Below are positions 46,342 through 54,599 of a stretch of DNA of 64,000 bases, piece by piece. Made by a program: the position numbers and the translations under genes. Each line of letters opens with the position of its first letter. Within the stretch, counting starts at the first letter, position 1. The stretch covers positions 1 to 64,000 of the forward strand of contig FOSY01000017.1 of the NCBI GenBank assembly GCA_900114405.1. The letters run 5' to 3'. This DNA comes from Lachnospiraceae bacterium KH1T2. Lineage in GTDB: Bacteria > Bacillota > Clostridia > Lachnospirales > Lachnospiraceae. The notes beneath the pieces were generated by a model that did no database searches, was not told the origin of the DNA, and saw only the letters and a list, made by a program, of their open reading frames with translations.

Positions 46342-46889
46342 GATTTGGACCTAAGGAGATAGTAGATAAAAATGGGCGAAAGGTAATTCTTAGAAATGCT
46401 GAAGTTGAGGATGCTGAAGCTCTTATAGAGTACCTAAAGGTTACGACAGGAGAAACACCTTTTTTGATACGTGAACCTGACGAGGTGAAATTATCTTTGG
46501 AGCAGGAACAAAATTTTATTAAAGATAAAATAGATGCAACTAGAGAATTGATGCTGATTGCTACGATAGATGGTAATCATATAGTAGGCAATTGTTCACT
46601 GATGACTATCGCACCATATAAGCGGTATGCACATAGGTGTGATGTGGCAATAGCATTGTACCAAGAATATTGTGGATGTGGCATAGGAAAAATCATGTTG
46701 CAGACAGTGTTAAAGGTTGCAAAGAATGTCGGATATGAACAGGCTGAACTTGAAGTTATTTCAGATAATTATAAAGCAATTTCTCTTTATAAAGAACTGG
46801 GGTTTGAGAAGTGTGGACATTTCCCGAATAACATGAAATATGCGGATGGTAAATATGCGGATGCGGACTGGATGATGAAGAAATTATAA
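46338..46889 (+). CDS. GNAT N-acetyltransferase (RimJ/RimL-like)
   Basis: This 183-residue protein opens with RKVILRNAEVEDAEALIEYLK, shows the acetyl-CoA binding stretch CGCGIGKIMLQTVLKVAKNVGYEQAELEV and the C-terminal AISLYKELGFEKCG. It resembles Firmicutes acetyltransferases acting on small molecules or protein N-termini; the substrate cannot be read. GAGGAGGGGAGG is a very strong ribosome binding site. Confidence 0.85.
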   Translation: MRFGPKEIVDKNGRKVILRNAEVEDAEALIEYLKVTTGETPFLIREPDEVKLSLEQEQNFIKDKIDATRELMLIATIDGNHIVGNCSLMTIAPYKRYAHRCDVAIALYQEYCGCGIGKIMLQTVLKVAKNVGYEQAELEVISDNYKAISLYKELGFEKCGHFPNNMKYADGKYADADWMMKKL

Positions 46890-46992
46890 TGAAACAGGGT
46901 GACAGCATATTTGTCACAATGGATGACGTAATAACTGTCGTAATAGAAAACGATAACCTTTGGTTGCATGTTTAAAATCTATGTTTCATATT

Positions 46993-47047
46993 TTTAACTC
47001 GAATTTAACTCGTTAGAAGGGATTCGCAGAGTTAAAATCGAGTTAAA
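46993..47047. repeat. TTTAACTCG x2 facing CGAGTTAAA x2 (11-bp pitch)
   Basis: TTTAACTCG at 46993 and 47004; AGAGTTAAA at 47028 and CGAGTTAAA at 47039. Both pairs are spaced by 11 bp and face each other across 15 bp. A separate GTGACA/TGTCAC inverted repeat lies upstream near 46899-46917. The gap ends 65 bases before the LD-carboxypeptidase gene. Confidence 0.65.
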
Positions 47048-47112
47048 CTCATATTAATCAGGAAAGTTAAAGATGTAAATTGATATGGATCAAAATAAAG
47101 TGAAGGTTATAT

Positions 47113-47952
47113 ATGAAAGTTGGAATAACAGCATGCTCAGATGGGCAATTGAAAGAACGTGAAAAACAGAATGAGGACTTAGGAACAATTCTTTATGAAC
47201 AGGGGATTGAGACAGTGTTTGCAAAGCATATCTATGCCGAGAAAGATTCCTTTAGTGGAACGGATAAGGAGCGCGCGGAGGATTTAATGCGCTTTTATCA
47301 GGATGATTCTATTGCTGCCATATACGATATATCCGGTGGAGATTTAGCGAATGGGGTTTTAAGATACTTGGATTGGGATGTGATTGCAGCTGCCAATAAA
47401 ACCTTTTGGGGATACAGTGATCTTACAACTGTAATCAATGCTATTTATACAAAGACGGGAAAATCTTCTGTTTTGTTCCAGATTAAGAACTTGGTTTATG
47501 CGAATGGTAAGCTTCAGAGAAAACGATTTGCGGAGTTTATTTCAAAAAAGAATAATAAATTGTTTGATGTTAATTATTCTTTCCTTCAGGGTGAACGAAT
47601 GGAAGGAATTGTTGTAGGCGGAAATATAAGATGCCTGCTAAAGCTTGCAGGAACAGAGTATTGGCCGAACATGAACGGTAAACTTCTTTTCTTGGAGGCA
47701 TATGGCGGTGAGGTTAGCCAGATAGCGGCGTTGTTTATACAACTTGAACAGATGGGAGTGTTTAAGCAGTTAGAGGGAATTATACTTGGAACATTTACAG
47801 CATATGAGAAGTCGGGAGCAACGCAAAGTGTATTTGATTTGTTGGCAGGCCATATTCCGGAGACATTGCCTGTGGCTAAGACCACTGAAATAGGACATGG
47901 CACAGACTCTAAAGCGATTGTTATTGGATGTAATATGGAATTGAGGAACTAG
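47113..47952 (+). CDS. S66-family LD-carboxypeptidase-like protein (MccF-like)
   Basis: This 279-residue protein has nucleophile S102 in FWGYSDLTTV, Glu in LFLEAYGGE and His in TEIGHGTDSKAI, the Ser-Glu-His triad of S66 peptidases. Members trim murein tetrapeptides or detoxify peptide-nucleotide antibiotics such as microcin C; the sequence does not decide between these. It is followed directly by a P-loop gene. Confidence 0.85.
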   Translation: MKVGITACSDGQLKEREKQNEDLGTILYEQGIETVFAKHIYAEKDSFSGTDKERAEDLMRFYQDDSIAAIYDISGGDLANGVLRYLDWDVIAAANKTFWGYSDLTTVINAIYTKTGKSSVLFQIKNLVYANGKLQRKRFAEFISKKNNKLFDVNYSFLQGERMEGIVVGGNIRCLLKLAGTEYWPNMNGKLLFLEAYGGEVSQIAALFIQLEQMGVFKQLEGIILGTFTAYEKSGATQSVFDLLAGHIPETLPVAKTTEIGHGTDSKAIVIGCNMELRN

Positions 47953-48456
47953 ATGGATAGAAAAAAGATTATTATCATAGGTTGCTCCGGGAGTGGGAAA
48001 AGCACATTCGCAAGAAGACTTCATGACGTAACGGGATTACCAATATACCACTTAGATAATTTATTCTGGAAAGCAGATAGAACTCACATATCCAGAGATG
48101 AATTTGATGCGCGTTTGAACGAGTACATGCAAGGGGATTGTTGGATTATTGATGGGGACTATTCGAGAACTTATGAGATGAGAATCGCGGCATGTGACAC
48201 TGTCATCTTCTTAGACTATGGGGAAGAAGTATGTATGCAAGGAATCACTAATCGGGTAGGAAAAGTTCGTGAAGATATGCCATGGATAGAAGATGAGTTG
48301 GATCCTGAATTAGTAGAAATGGTGCAACAGTACGAAACACAGAATAAACCCGTACTGCAAGATCTTTTTCGAAAGTATCCGGAGAAAGAAGTAATAACCT
48401 TCTATAACCGTGATGAAGCAATGAAATGGCTGGTTAGTGAATATAACAAGCGATAA
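47953..48456 (+). CDS. P-loop adenylate kinase-like protein (FlaR/topology modulation type)
   Basis: This 167-residue protein has Walker A GCSGSGKS (residues 9-16), the HLDNLFW motif typical of the group annotated as topology modulation proteins, and a Walker B-like VIFLDYG. It is probably a small-molecule kinase. The start directly follows the previous stop, indicating an operon with the LD-carboxypeptidase. Confidence 0.8.
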   Translation: MDRKKIIIIGCSGSGKSTFARRLHDVTGLPIYHLDNLFWKADRTHISRDEFDARLNEYMQGDCWIIDGDYSRTYEMRIAACDTVIFLDYGEEVCMQGITNRVGKVREDMPWIEDELDPELVEMVQQYETQNKPVLQDLFRKYPEKEVITFYNRDEAMKWLVSEYNKR

Positions 48457-48477
48457 AAAATGCATATCAGTCTTGAA

Positions 48478-48500
48478 TTGTAACGCAAATCGCGTTGCAA
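48478..48500 (+). promoter_or_regulatory. Operator of the RelB/ParE toxin-antitoxin pair
   Basis: TTGTAACGC (48478-48486) and GCGTTGCAA (48492-48500) are 8/9 inverted arms 24 bases before the antitoxin start, where RelB-type antitoxins bind to repress their own operon. Confidence 0.6.
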
Positions 48501-48523
48501 TAAATAAAAAGGAGTTGATATGT

Positions 48524-48829
48524 ATGGAGAAAACAGCAACACTTAATTTACGAGTTAATCCTACAACGAAAAAATCAGCTGAAGATGTGCTTTCACGTCT
48601 TGGAATTCCTATGTCTACAGCTATTGATATGTATTTAAGACAGATTACGCTCACAGGTGGAATTCCTTTTAGAGTTGCATTACCTCAGGCACCGGATGCT
48701 ATTAATACGGATTTAATGACAACTGCAGAGATTCATACAAAATTACAGGAAGGCTTTGATGATATTGAAGCTGGACGAGTACAGGATGCAAAGGCAGCAT
48801 TTGCAGCTTTTAGAGAGAGCCACAGATGA
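48524..48829 (+). CDS. relB: RelB/DinJ-family antitoxin
   Basis: This 101-residue protein begins MEKTATLNLRVNPTTKKSAEDVLSRLGIPMSTAIDMYLRQI, the ribbon-helix-helix of RelB/DinJ, followed by a toxin-binding tail. ATG 48524 has AAAAAGGAG 9 bases upstream, so it is preferred over starts further left. Its stop overlaps the toxin start (ATGA), the typical coupling. Confidence 0.9.
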   Translation: MEKTATLNLRVNPTTKKSAEDVLSRLGIPMSTAIDMYLRQITLTGGIPFRVALPQAPDAINTDLMTTAEIHTKLQEGFDDIEAGRVQDAKAAFAAFRESHR

Positions 48830-49145
48830 GAGAATATCCTGTAAAAATTACTGAGAAAGCATTGGGTGATATGGATGGGATATATGAGTATATCGCATTT
48901 CATTTGCAATCACCGGAAAATGCTATGGGGCAGTATAACAGAATAGCTGATCGTGTAATTGGACTTGGATTTTTCCAGAGAAATTCAGACTGGTAGATTT
49001 TGAACCGGAACGCTCACAAGGACTTAGACGAATGCTGGTAGATAATTACTCGGTATTTTATGTATTCAAGGAAGATGTTGTCACGGTAACTAGAGTATTA
49101 TACAGTGCCTCTGATATTGAAAAGCGACTGAAAGAAGTCAATTAA
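48826..49145 (+). pseudogene. parE: ParE/RelE-family toxin, frameshifted
   Basis: The frame starts MREYPVKITEKALGDMDGIYEYIAFHLQSPENAMGQYNRI, a typical ParE/RelE opening, and stops at TAG 48994. Restoring one T in the run 48970-48974 gives ...FFPEKFRLVDFEPERSQGLRRMLVDNYSVFYVFKEDVVTVTRVLYS... to TAA 49143-49145, the complete conserved C-terminal half. So a single-base deletion in a T-run silences the toxin while the antitoxin stays intact. Confidence 0.85.
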
Positions 49146-49150
49146 CTTCC

Positions 49151-49168
49151 GGTTGCACTTTGGTTGCA
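49151..49168 (+). repeat. GGTTGCA x2 (11-bp pitch)
   Basis: GGTTGCA at 49151-49157 and 49162-49168, starting 5 bases after the toxin stop. Part of the family of gap-specific iterated words in this cargo region. Confidence 0.55.
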
Positions 49169-49308
49169 AAAAGTTATAAAAAGCAAAAAAATCGATGGAA
49201 TGAATGTAAAAGCACAACAACATATAGCTATAAAAGAAAATCAATCTTACTAGATGTTGATGCTTTTTTAGAGCTGGAATAGACCCGCTGTGGCTTAGAG
49301 GTTAAGCA

Positions 49309-49373
49309 AACAAATCCAGTATTTTCAAGGCTTGAAATCATGTTAAGAAAATATGGTTTCGGGCCTTTTTTTG
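49309..49373 (+). repeat. AACAAATCCAGTATTTTC element plus terminator, copy 1
   Basis: The 18-base word at 49309-49326 is repeated exactly at 56513-56530. After it, AGGCTTGAAATCAT pairs with ATGGTTTCGGGCCT (49327-49366), followed by seven T. The stem sequence differs from the second copy yet folds the same way. The gap 49146-49517 has no gene. Confidence 0.65.
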
Positions 49374-49377
49374 TGTC

Positions 49378-49408
49378 GTGATACTTTTTTGATACTATAT
49401 TGTGATAC
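49378..49408 (+). repeat. TGATAC iterons
   Basis: GTGATAC (49378), TTGATAC (49389, 11-bp pitch) and GTGATAC (49402, 13-bp pitch), immediately after the terminator of copy 1. The same unit recurs at 51627-51664. Confidence 0.55.
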
Positions 49409-49517
49409 CTAAAAATGCATTTTGTCGCATAAAATGGTGATAAAGTGATTAATTTTTGAGCTAGAAAGAACTATTATATTACCAGAAAATGCGGTATTCG
49501 CAAAAAGAGGTAATAGA

Positions 49518-50770
49518 ATGCTGATAAAAAGAGATGGTTATTTAAATAAACTAGTTGAACGACAGAATAATGGAATGGTAAAGGTTATTACTGGAATCAG
49601 AAGATGTGGCAAATCATTCCTGCTATTTAAGTTATATAAGGAATATCTTCTTAATAGCGGTGTAAATTCAGACCATATAATTGAGATTGCACTTGATGGT
49701 ATCGATATTGATGAATTGCGTAATCCCAAAGTATGTTATAGCTATATTAAAGAGAGGATTACTGATGATGGTCTGTATTATGTTTTGTTGGATGAAGTTC
49801 AATTTTTGGACAGATTTGAGGAGGTGTTAAATTCTCTTCTGAGGATAGAAAATGTTGATGGCTATGTTACAGGAAGTAATTCCAAATTCTTGTCTAAGGA
49901 TATAATTACAGAGTTTAGGGGAGAGGAGACGAAATATATATATATCCGCTAAAATTTGCAGAGTTTTATGCTGCTTTTGGTGGCGAATACGATGATGCCT
50001 GGGATGAGTACTTGAATTATGGTGGATTGCCAGCTCTTATAAGCATGAATAATTCCACACAGAAGATGGATTATCTCAAAGGGATTTTTAATAATGTATA
50101 CTTGAAGGATGTTATAGAACGTAACAAGATAAAAAACAAGGATGAGATAAACATACTCATAGATATTCTTGCGTCATCAATCGGAGCATTTACTAATCCA
50201 ACAAAGATATCGAATATTTTTGTAACGGAAAAACATAGCAAATATACGCATAAAACCATATCATCTCACATAGATTTTTTAGAAGAAGCATATCTAATCT
50301 CTAAAGCAAACAGATATGATATAAAGGGCAGGAAATACATTGCTGCGAACCTTAAATATTATTTTACTGATGTTGGACTTAGAAACGCCAGATTGAATTT
50401 CAGACAGCAGGAACCAACGTATCTTATGGAAAATGTCGTTTATAATAAACTTTTAGCAAGAGGATATTCAGTTGATGTTGGTGTGGTGGAAGTAAATCAG
50501 AGAAACAGTGAAGGTAAAAATGTGCGAAAACAATTAGAAGTTGACTTTGTTACCAATATGGGAAGCCAACGATACTATATTCAGGTCGCTTATGACCTTT
50601 CCACAGAAGAAAAACAGAATCAGGAATATAATTCGTTTAGAAATATTCCCGATTCTTTCAAAAAAATTGTAATAGTAAATGGGACATCAAAACCATGGAG
50701 AAACGATGAGGGATATGTAATTATGGGAATGAAGTATTTTCTTTTAAATAGTGAGAGTTTGGATTTTTAA
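49518..50770 (+). pseudogene. AAA_14 / DUF4143 ATPase, frameshifted
   Basis: The first 144 codons give the ATPase half (VITGIRRCGKSFLLFKLY with Walker A; VLLDEVQFLDRFEEVL with Walker B; YVTGSNSKFLSKDI). The frame breaks near 49920-49922. Adding one base after AGGGG restores RGDEIYIYPLKFAEFY and the whole DUF4143 half, including VDFV-type nuclease-like strands, to TAA 50768-50770. Members of this group are common cargo of unknown role, sometimes tied to phage defence. One lost base has broken it. Confidence 0.85.
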
Positions 50771-50792
50771 TATGATACTCTGGAGGGGAATT

Positions 50793-51608
50793 GTGACAGA
50801 ACAAATATATGGTACGCCATGTGGCAATATATATTATTGGATAAATAAAGAGGCGGTAAATAGTGATTTTCAGATAGTCTTTTTACCGGGACTTACCGCA
50901 GATCATAGATTATTTGAAAAGCAAATTAAATACTTTGAAGGTAAATATCCTGTTTTTGTATGGGATGCACCGGGGCATGCTGCTTCTTGGCCATTTCGCT
51001 TTGATTTTAATTTGATGGATAAAGCAAGGTGGCTAGACGAAATCTTGGTAAAAGAAGGATTTGACCATCCTGTAATTATCGGTCAGTCTATGGGCGGTTA
51101 CGTTGGACAGGCGTATGCACAGCTTTATCCTGAAAAGTTAAAGGGGTTTGTTTCTGTGGATTCGGCACCTTTACAGCGTAGGTATGTGACGGCCGCAGAA
51201 ATTTGGCTATTGAAGCGAATGGAGCCGGTGTATCGACACTATCCTTGGAAGTCTCTTTTGAAGCTGGGAACGAATGGTGTTGCTACGTCGAGCTATGGAA
51301 GAAAAATAATGCATAATATGATGATGACCTATAATGGTGATCAGGAGAGATATGCAAAAATAGCAGGTCATGGTTTTCGGATATTGGCGGAAGCAATGGA
51401 GGCGAATTTACCATATGAGATTAAGTGCCCTTCTATTTTAATTTGCGGAGAAAAAGATCATGCCGGCTCTTGTATCCGGTATAATAAGGCATGGCATAAG
51501 AATACCGGAATTCCGATAGAATGGATAAAAGACGCGGGGCATAATTCTAATACCGATGCACCGGAAATTGTAAATCGGCTGATTGAGGAACTGGTCAAGA
51601 AATTATAG
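50793..51608 (+). CDS. Alpha/beta-fold hydrolase
   Basis: This 271-residue protein has strand-turn VFLPGLTADHRLFEKQ, the nucleophile elbow GQSMGG with S99, Asp in ICGEKDHAG and His in DAGHNSN. It is an esterase or peptidase-like hydrolase of unknown substrate. GTG 50793 is used because GGAGGGG (50782-50788) lies just upstream. Confidence 0.82.
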   Translation: MTEQIYGTPCGNIYYWINKEAVNSDFQIVFLPGLTADHRLFEKQIKYFEGKYPVFVWDAPGHAASWPFRFDFNLMDKARWLDEILVKEGFDHPVIIGQSMGGYVGQAYAQLYPEKLKGFVSVDSAPLQRRYVTAAEIWLLKRMEPVYRHYPWKSLLKLGTNGVATSSYGRKIMHNMMMTYNGDQERYAKIAGHGFRILAEAMEANLPYEIKCPSILICGEKDHAGSCIRYNKAWHKNTGIPIEWIKDAGHNSNTDAPEIVNRLIEELVKKL

Positions 51609-51626
51609 TTAAGAAAACAGTGAGTA

Positions 51627-51664
51627 GTATCACATTAGAAGAAGATGTGATACTATAATGATAC
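51627..51664. repeat. GTATCAC / GTGATAC / ATGATAC iterons
   Basis: GTATCAC (51627-51633) faces GTGATAC (51647-51653), which is followed 11 bp later by ATGATAC (51658-51664). The cluster starts 19 bases after the hydrolase stop. It is the same word as at 49378-49408. Confidence 0.55.
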
Positions 51665-51840
51665 TATTTCTTCGAAAAGAATAAGAAATACAGGCGTTTC
51701 AAAGAATTGTGGAGATAAAGAATGCCGTATTTAACATGATTTACCATAGGAAATAGATTTGGAACTACCGAGTTAGAATAATTAACGGAGTCTAAATAAT
51801 GCCGTATTTATGCGGCTCCTAAGACTTTAAAAATACGATT

Positions 51841-51894
51841 TGATAACAAAATGATAACACTTGAAAAATTTGCATTATACATGAGTAATGCAAA
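51841..51894. repeat. TGATAACA x2 (11-bp pitch) and TTTGCATTA inverted repeat
   Basis: TGATAACA at 51841 and 51852. Then TTTGCATTA (51869-51877) and TAATGCAAA (51886-51894) form a perfect 9-bp inverted repeat. The gap 51609-52098 carries only these, the iterons at 51627 and the terminator at 51927. Confidence 0.55.
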
Positions 51895-51926
51895 TGGTTA
51901 GCAGGTGAGGATTCAGCAAAGACTTA

Positions 51927-51975
51927 AAAAGGTCTTGTTAAGCTAATGAATAGCTTAGCAAGACCTTTTCTTTTT
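51927..51975 (+). terminator. Strong terminator
   Basis: AAAAGGTCTTG and TAAGCTA pair with TAGCTTA and CAAGACCTTTT around an ATGAA loop, followed by TCTTTTT. No gene is visible between the iterons at 51841 and this hairpin, as if one had been removed. Confidence 0.85.
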
Positions 51976-52098
51976 GCCTTTATGTTAGCCGATGGAACCA
52001 TTCAAAGAAGATTTGCTTAAATCAAGATAGAGCGGAGACTGACTATCTTCTGTTTTTTCAATCTTGAGACTGTATCGGTTTTTAATGGCAAAGAGTGT

Positions 52099-52308
52099 AT
52101 GTATAAGTCCGGTGAAAGAGTCTATATCAGGAACCTTCAAGGAATTAGGCTTCAAGACAAAATGCAGAAACGGAAGGCGGTTGATGAAAAGGTCAAGGAA
52201 AGTGTCTTGGGCAGATGGTCAGAGTTAAAGAAACTGATGAACTTACAAGTAATATACAGCTTCAGTATGGATAGAATGACTATTAAGCGCATAAAGCACA
52301 CAAAATAG
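52099..52308 (+). CDS. Small hypothetical protein, uncertain
   Basis: This 69-residue Lys/Arg-rich product (MYKSGERVYIRNLQGIRL...) has a weak ribosome binding site. The frame is open upstream without a start, and the opposite strand is also open over about 77 codons (51984-52215) without a start. Either could be a gene fragment. I recognise neither. Confidence 0.3.
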   Translation: MYKSGERVYIRNLQGIRLQDKMQKRKAVDEKVKESVLGRWSELKKLMNLQVIYSFSMDRMTIKRIKHTK

Positions 52309-52345
52309 ATTATAATTGCGCTTTAGAATTGAAGATAAAGCGCAA
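52285..52345 (+). promoter_or_regulatory. Promoter with AAGCGCA-type iterated operator
   Basis: AAGCGCA (52285) and a near copy (52294) precede TATAAT (52311-52316). TTGCGCTTTA (52316-52325) and TAAAGCGCAA (52336-52345) form a perfect 10-bp inverted repeat over the expected transcription start. The layout (repeats, -10 box, inverted repeats, gene) matches that at 43930-43997 but with a different word. Confidence 0.6.
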
Positions 52346-52358
52346 AGATGATATTTTT

Positions 52359-52640
52359 ATGTATGGGATGAATGAAAAGAAGTATGATTATGCGGGAATC
52401 CTTTTTGTGGATCAGTGGAACATTCATCACTCCAGGATTTTTTGCACAAGGTGGAATGGCTTGGAAAAGGCTAACTCAGCGCAGGATGCACTTGATGACG
52501 CTGAATATACAGGAGGACTTTTGGAGTTATATGATAACACGATGTCCTTTATAAAAAATAACACAAAAAAAGGATGGCGTAAGGATAACGATAGACGTGT
52601 AGAATTGCCGGACGAGGGCGTGATTGAAAGAATCGGATAA
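52359..52640 (+). CDS. Hypothetical protein
   Basis: This 93-residue protein, MYGMNEKKYDYAGILFVDQWNIHHSRIFCTRWNGLEKANSAQDALDDAEYTGG..., is acidic and mixed in structure. I place the start at ATG 52359, downstream of the operator-promoter, although the ribosome binding site is weak. No family recognised. Confidence 0.55.
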   Translation: MYGMNEKKYDYAGILFVDQWNIHHSRIFCTRWNGLEKANSAQDALDDAEYTGGLLELYDNTMSFIKNNTKKGWRKDNDRRVELPDEGVIERIG

Positions 52641-52686
52641 AAGAAGACAGGCTCGTGGCTTGTGAAATAGTGGGGGATTTTGTAAT

Positions 52687-53223
52687 TTGAAAGTAATTAT
52701 AATACGGCATGGGCCAGTTGCTTATGACTGGGAAAGAACGTATAGTTCTAGTGAGTTTGATAAAGCTTGTACTCAGTATGATAAGGCATCGATTATGCGG
52801 ATGTCCTATGATATTCCTAGTTTTAATTCTCAACAAGTATACGTTAGTACATTATCTAGAAGTCGGGACACTGCACTAGAAATATTTGGAAATAAAGACT
52901 TTATATGTACTGAACTAGTAAATGAAGTCCCACTTGGTTCGAGTTTTAATTGCAGGATGGGTTTACCATTGTGGTTTTGGAATATAACGGGACGAGTTCA
53001 ATGGTTTCTCAACTTCAATAGGCAAGTAGAAAGTCGAAAAGAGACTAAAGCAAGAGCAAGTAAATTTATCGAATTGTTAAATAATGATGGCCGCGATAGT
53101 GTGGTAGTAACGCACGGTTTTTATATGCATACCTTGGTGAAAGAGATGCAAAAGGCAGGATTTATAATCAGTAAATCGATGAGAAATTATAAAAATGGTG
53201 ACTATGCAGTTGCTGAAAAATAG
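52687..53223 (+). CDS. Histidine phosphatase family protein
   Basis: This 178-residue protein has the RHG motif in VIIIRHGPVAYDW (residues 7-9), STLSRSRDTALEIF, and the second catalytic His in VVTHGFYMH. These are phosphoglycerate-mutase-like phosphatases; the substrate is not readable. The start is TTG 52687 with GGGGGA 9 bases upstream. Confidence 0.82.
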   Translation: MKVIIIRHGPVAYDWERTYSSSEFDKACTQYDKASIMRMSYDIPSFNSQQVYVSTLSRSRDTALEIFGNKDFICTELVNEVPLGSSFNCRMGLPLWFWNITGRVQWFLNFNRQVESRKETKARASKFIELLNNDGRDSVVVTHGFYMHTLVKEMQKAGFIISKSMRNYKNGDYAVAEK

Positions 53224-53234
53224 AGGTGGCTTAG

Positions 53235-53381
53235 GTGGATTTTACAATAAATGCGATGCAGGACATGCAAAGAAAATTGCAGGAAAAGTGTAAAGATAAA
53301 TGTGAATCCATTGGTCCGGAGACTGGGAAAAATATAAACCGGAGTAGTTATGGGTATAGATATAACTGTTATAACTTATGA
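53235..53381 (+). pseudogene. MazG-like nucleotide pyrophosphohydrolase, N-terminal remnant
   Basis: GTG 53235 opens MDFTINAMQDMQRKLQEKCKDKC...GPETGKN, the N-terminus of the Firmicutes MazG-like pyrophosphohydrolases. After ETGKN the homology ends and the frame reads unrelated sequence to TGA 53379-53381. The rest of the gene has been replaced by the following acetyltransferase remnant. Confidence 0.6.
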
Positions 53382-53802
53382 TCATCCTCTTTGGGACAAA
53401 ACGATTATTTTTTCTGAGAATTGTTCATGGAAGGCGGGATCATATCTTGCTAAGATGATGCGAAATAAAGAGTTTTCATAAACAGAGCGAGTTATCGTAG
53501 CCAGTGAAGGCGATAAAATTATCGGATATTGTACTTTTGCGATGAAAGATGAATTGCCGGATGATGTCAAATATACACCGTTTATCGGATTTGTTTTTGT
53601 TGATTAAAAAAGCAGAGGAAAGAGAGTTTCTGAACGAATGATAAATGTTGCCTCGGATTATGCCAGATCCATTGGTTATGAAAAGATTTATATTATGAGC
53701 GGTGAGCAGGGATTGTATGAGAAATACGGGTTTGAAAAAATCGGTGATTTCAAAACCGTATATGGAACTGAGGACCAGTTGTTTCAAAAACCCCTAGCGT
53801 GA
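53350..53802 (+). pseudogene. GNAT acetyltransferase with two in-frame TAA stops
   Basis: The 150-codon frame from ATG 53350 to TGA 53800-53802 is otherwise intact: MGIDITVITYDHPLWDKTI, then EGDKIIGYCTFAMKDELP, SRGKRVSERMINVASDYARSIGYEKIYI and LYEKYGFEKIG. TAA interrupts it at 53479 and 53605, each at a place where GAA (Glu) would fit. Its stop codon overlaps the iterons at 53799. Confidence 0.85.
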
Positions 53803-53832
53803 TAACACCACCGTGATAACAATTTGATAACA
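53799..53832 (+). repeat. TGATAACA iterons, second locus
   Basis: GTGATAACA at 53799 and 53813 (14 bp) and TTGATAACA at 53824 (11 bp), starting inside the stop codon of the GNAT pseudogene. The same word occurs at 51841-51859. A GTCCAT/ATGGAC inverted repeat follows near 53845-53860. The gap to 54170 otherwise holds a terminator and a promoter. Confidence 0.55.
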
Positions 53833-54041
53833 TTAGCTGATACAGTCCATGGATATGGACAGCTGAAACCAAATGGAATCAAATCGTAACAGAGAACCCT
53901 AACAAAAATGTTTAAGATACAGGTTTAGTTAGGAAACTGGAGTAATAAATGTGCGATTACTTAACTCGAAGTCGTAGGTTTAGATTATACTATAACTAAT
54001 TAAATATGTTAGAGTTGATCGAAAGACGCATATCCATAGTG

Positions 54042-54066
54042 GGCGGGGAATTTCCCCGCCTTTTTT
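54042..54066 (+). terminator. GC-rich terminator
   Basis: GGCGGGGAA and TTCCCCGCC (54042-54060) form a perfect 9-bp stem followed by six T. No gene lies within 200 bases upstream on this strand. Confidence 0.85.
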
Positions 54067-54081
54067 ATTATATTTTTTTAG

Positions 54082-54132
54082 TTGACAGAATATGTTTATA
54101 TATTGTAAAATCGCATAAACGAATTTGATTCG
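54082..54132 (+). promoter_or_regulatory. Promoter and CGAAT-TTG-ATTCG operator of the XRE gene
   Basis: TTGACA (54082-54087), an 18-bp spacer and TAAAAT (54106-54111) are followed by CGAAT-TTG-ATTCG (54120-54132), a 5-bp inverted repeat just after the expected start, suited to autorepression by the XRE protein. Confidence 0.6.
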
Positions 54133-54170
54133 ATTTGACAAATATTGTTTTATTATAGGGCATTGGATGT

Positions 54171-54506
54171 ATGATAATAAGTGAAAGAATTTTTAAGATA
54201 ATGGATGAACGAGGCATGTCTCAGATTGAGTTTTCAAGGAAAACTGGTATATCACAAAGCACTATAAGTGATTGGAAAAGAAAGAAAACCAATCCGGCAG
54301 CGGATAAAATAATGACTATTTGCGAAGTGCTTAATGTTACTCCTTATGAGATATTACAGGAACCGAAAAGTAAAAATATCAAGCTTGATTATATAGTTTG
54401 CACAGCAGGTACGGAGAATTATGAATTGCTGCTGGAGATAGATTCTCTTAACAGGAAACAGAAAGAAAGGCTTCGGGGATATCTCAGTGCAATAAAAGAG
54501 GTATAG
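54171..54506 (+). CDS. XRE-family regulator
   Basis: This 111-residue protein has an HTH in residues 3-60 (SERIFKIMDERGMSQIEFSRKTGISQSTISDWKRKKTNP) and a C-terminal helix pair (YELLLEIDSLNRKQKERLRGYLSAIKEV) for dimerisation. It lies alone between its promoter and a perfect 22-bp palindrome, before the phosphatase gene. Confidence 0.85.
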   Translation: MIISERIFKIMDERGMSQIEFSRKTGISQSTISDWKRKKTNPAADKIMTICEVLNVTPYEILQEPKSKNIKLDYIVCTAGTENYELLLEIDSLNRKQKERLRGYLSAIKEV

Positions 54507-54509
54507 TAG

Positions 54510-54531
54510 GGCATGTCATATATGACATGCC
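54510..54531. promoter_or_regulatory. Perfect 22-bp palindrome after the XRE gene
   Basis: Two perfect 11-base arms (GGCATGTCATA and its complement) abut with no loop, 4 bases after the XRE stop. There is no T-run, so it looks like a dimer-binding operator in front of the phosphatase gene rather than a terminator. Confidence 0.55.
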
Positions 54532-54599
54532 TATAAGTGTAATACAATTATCGTAAATGCGATTAAATAACGTTAATACATTCAAAGAGGAGATAGATT

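Noticed and set aside
49280-49308. tRNA-like sequence before the 18-bp direct repeat
   Set aside because: No acceptor stem, anticodon arm or T-loop could be assembled.
51984-52215. Open minus-strand frame of about 77 codons without a start
   Set aside because: It has no start, no recognised family, and overlaps an equally uncertain + frame; it may be a gene remnant but cannot be supported.
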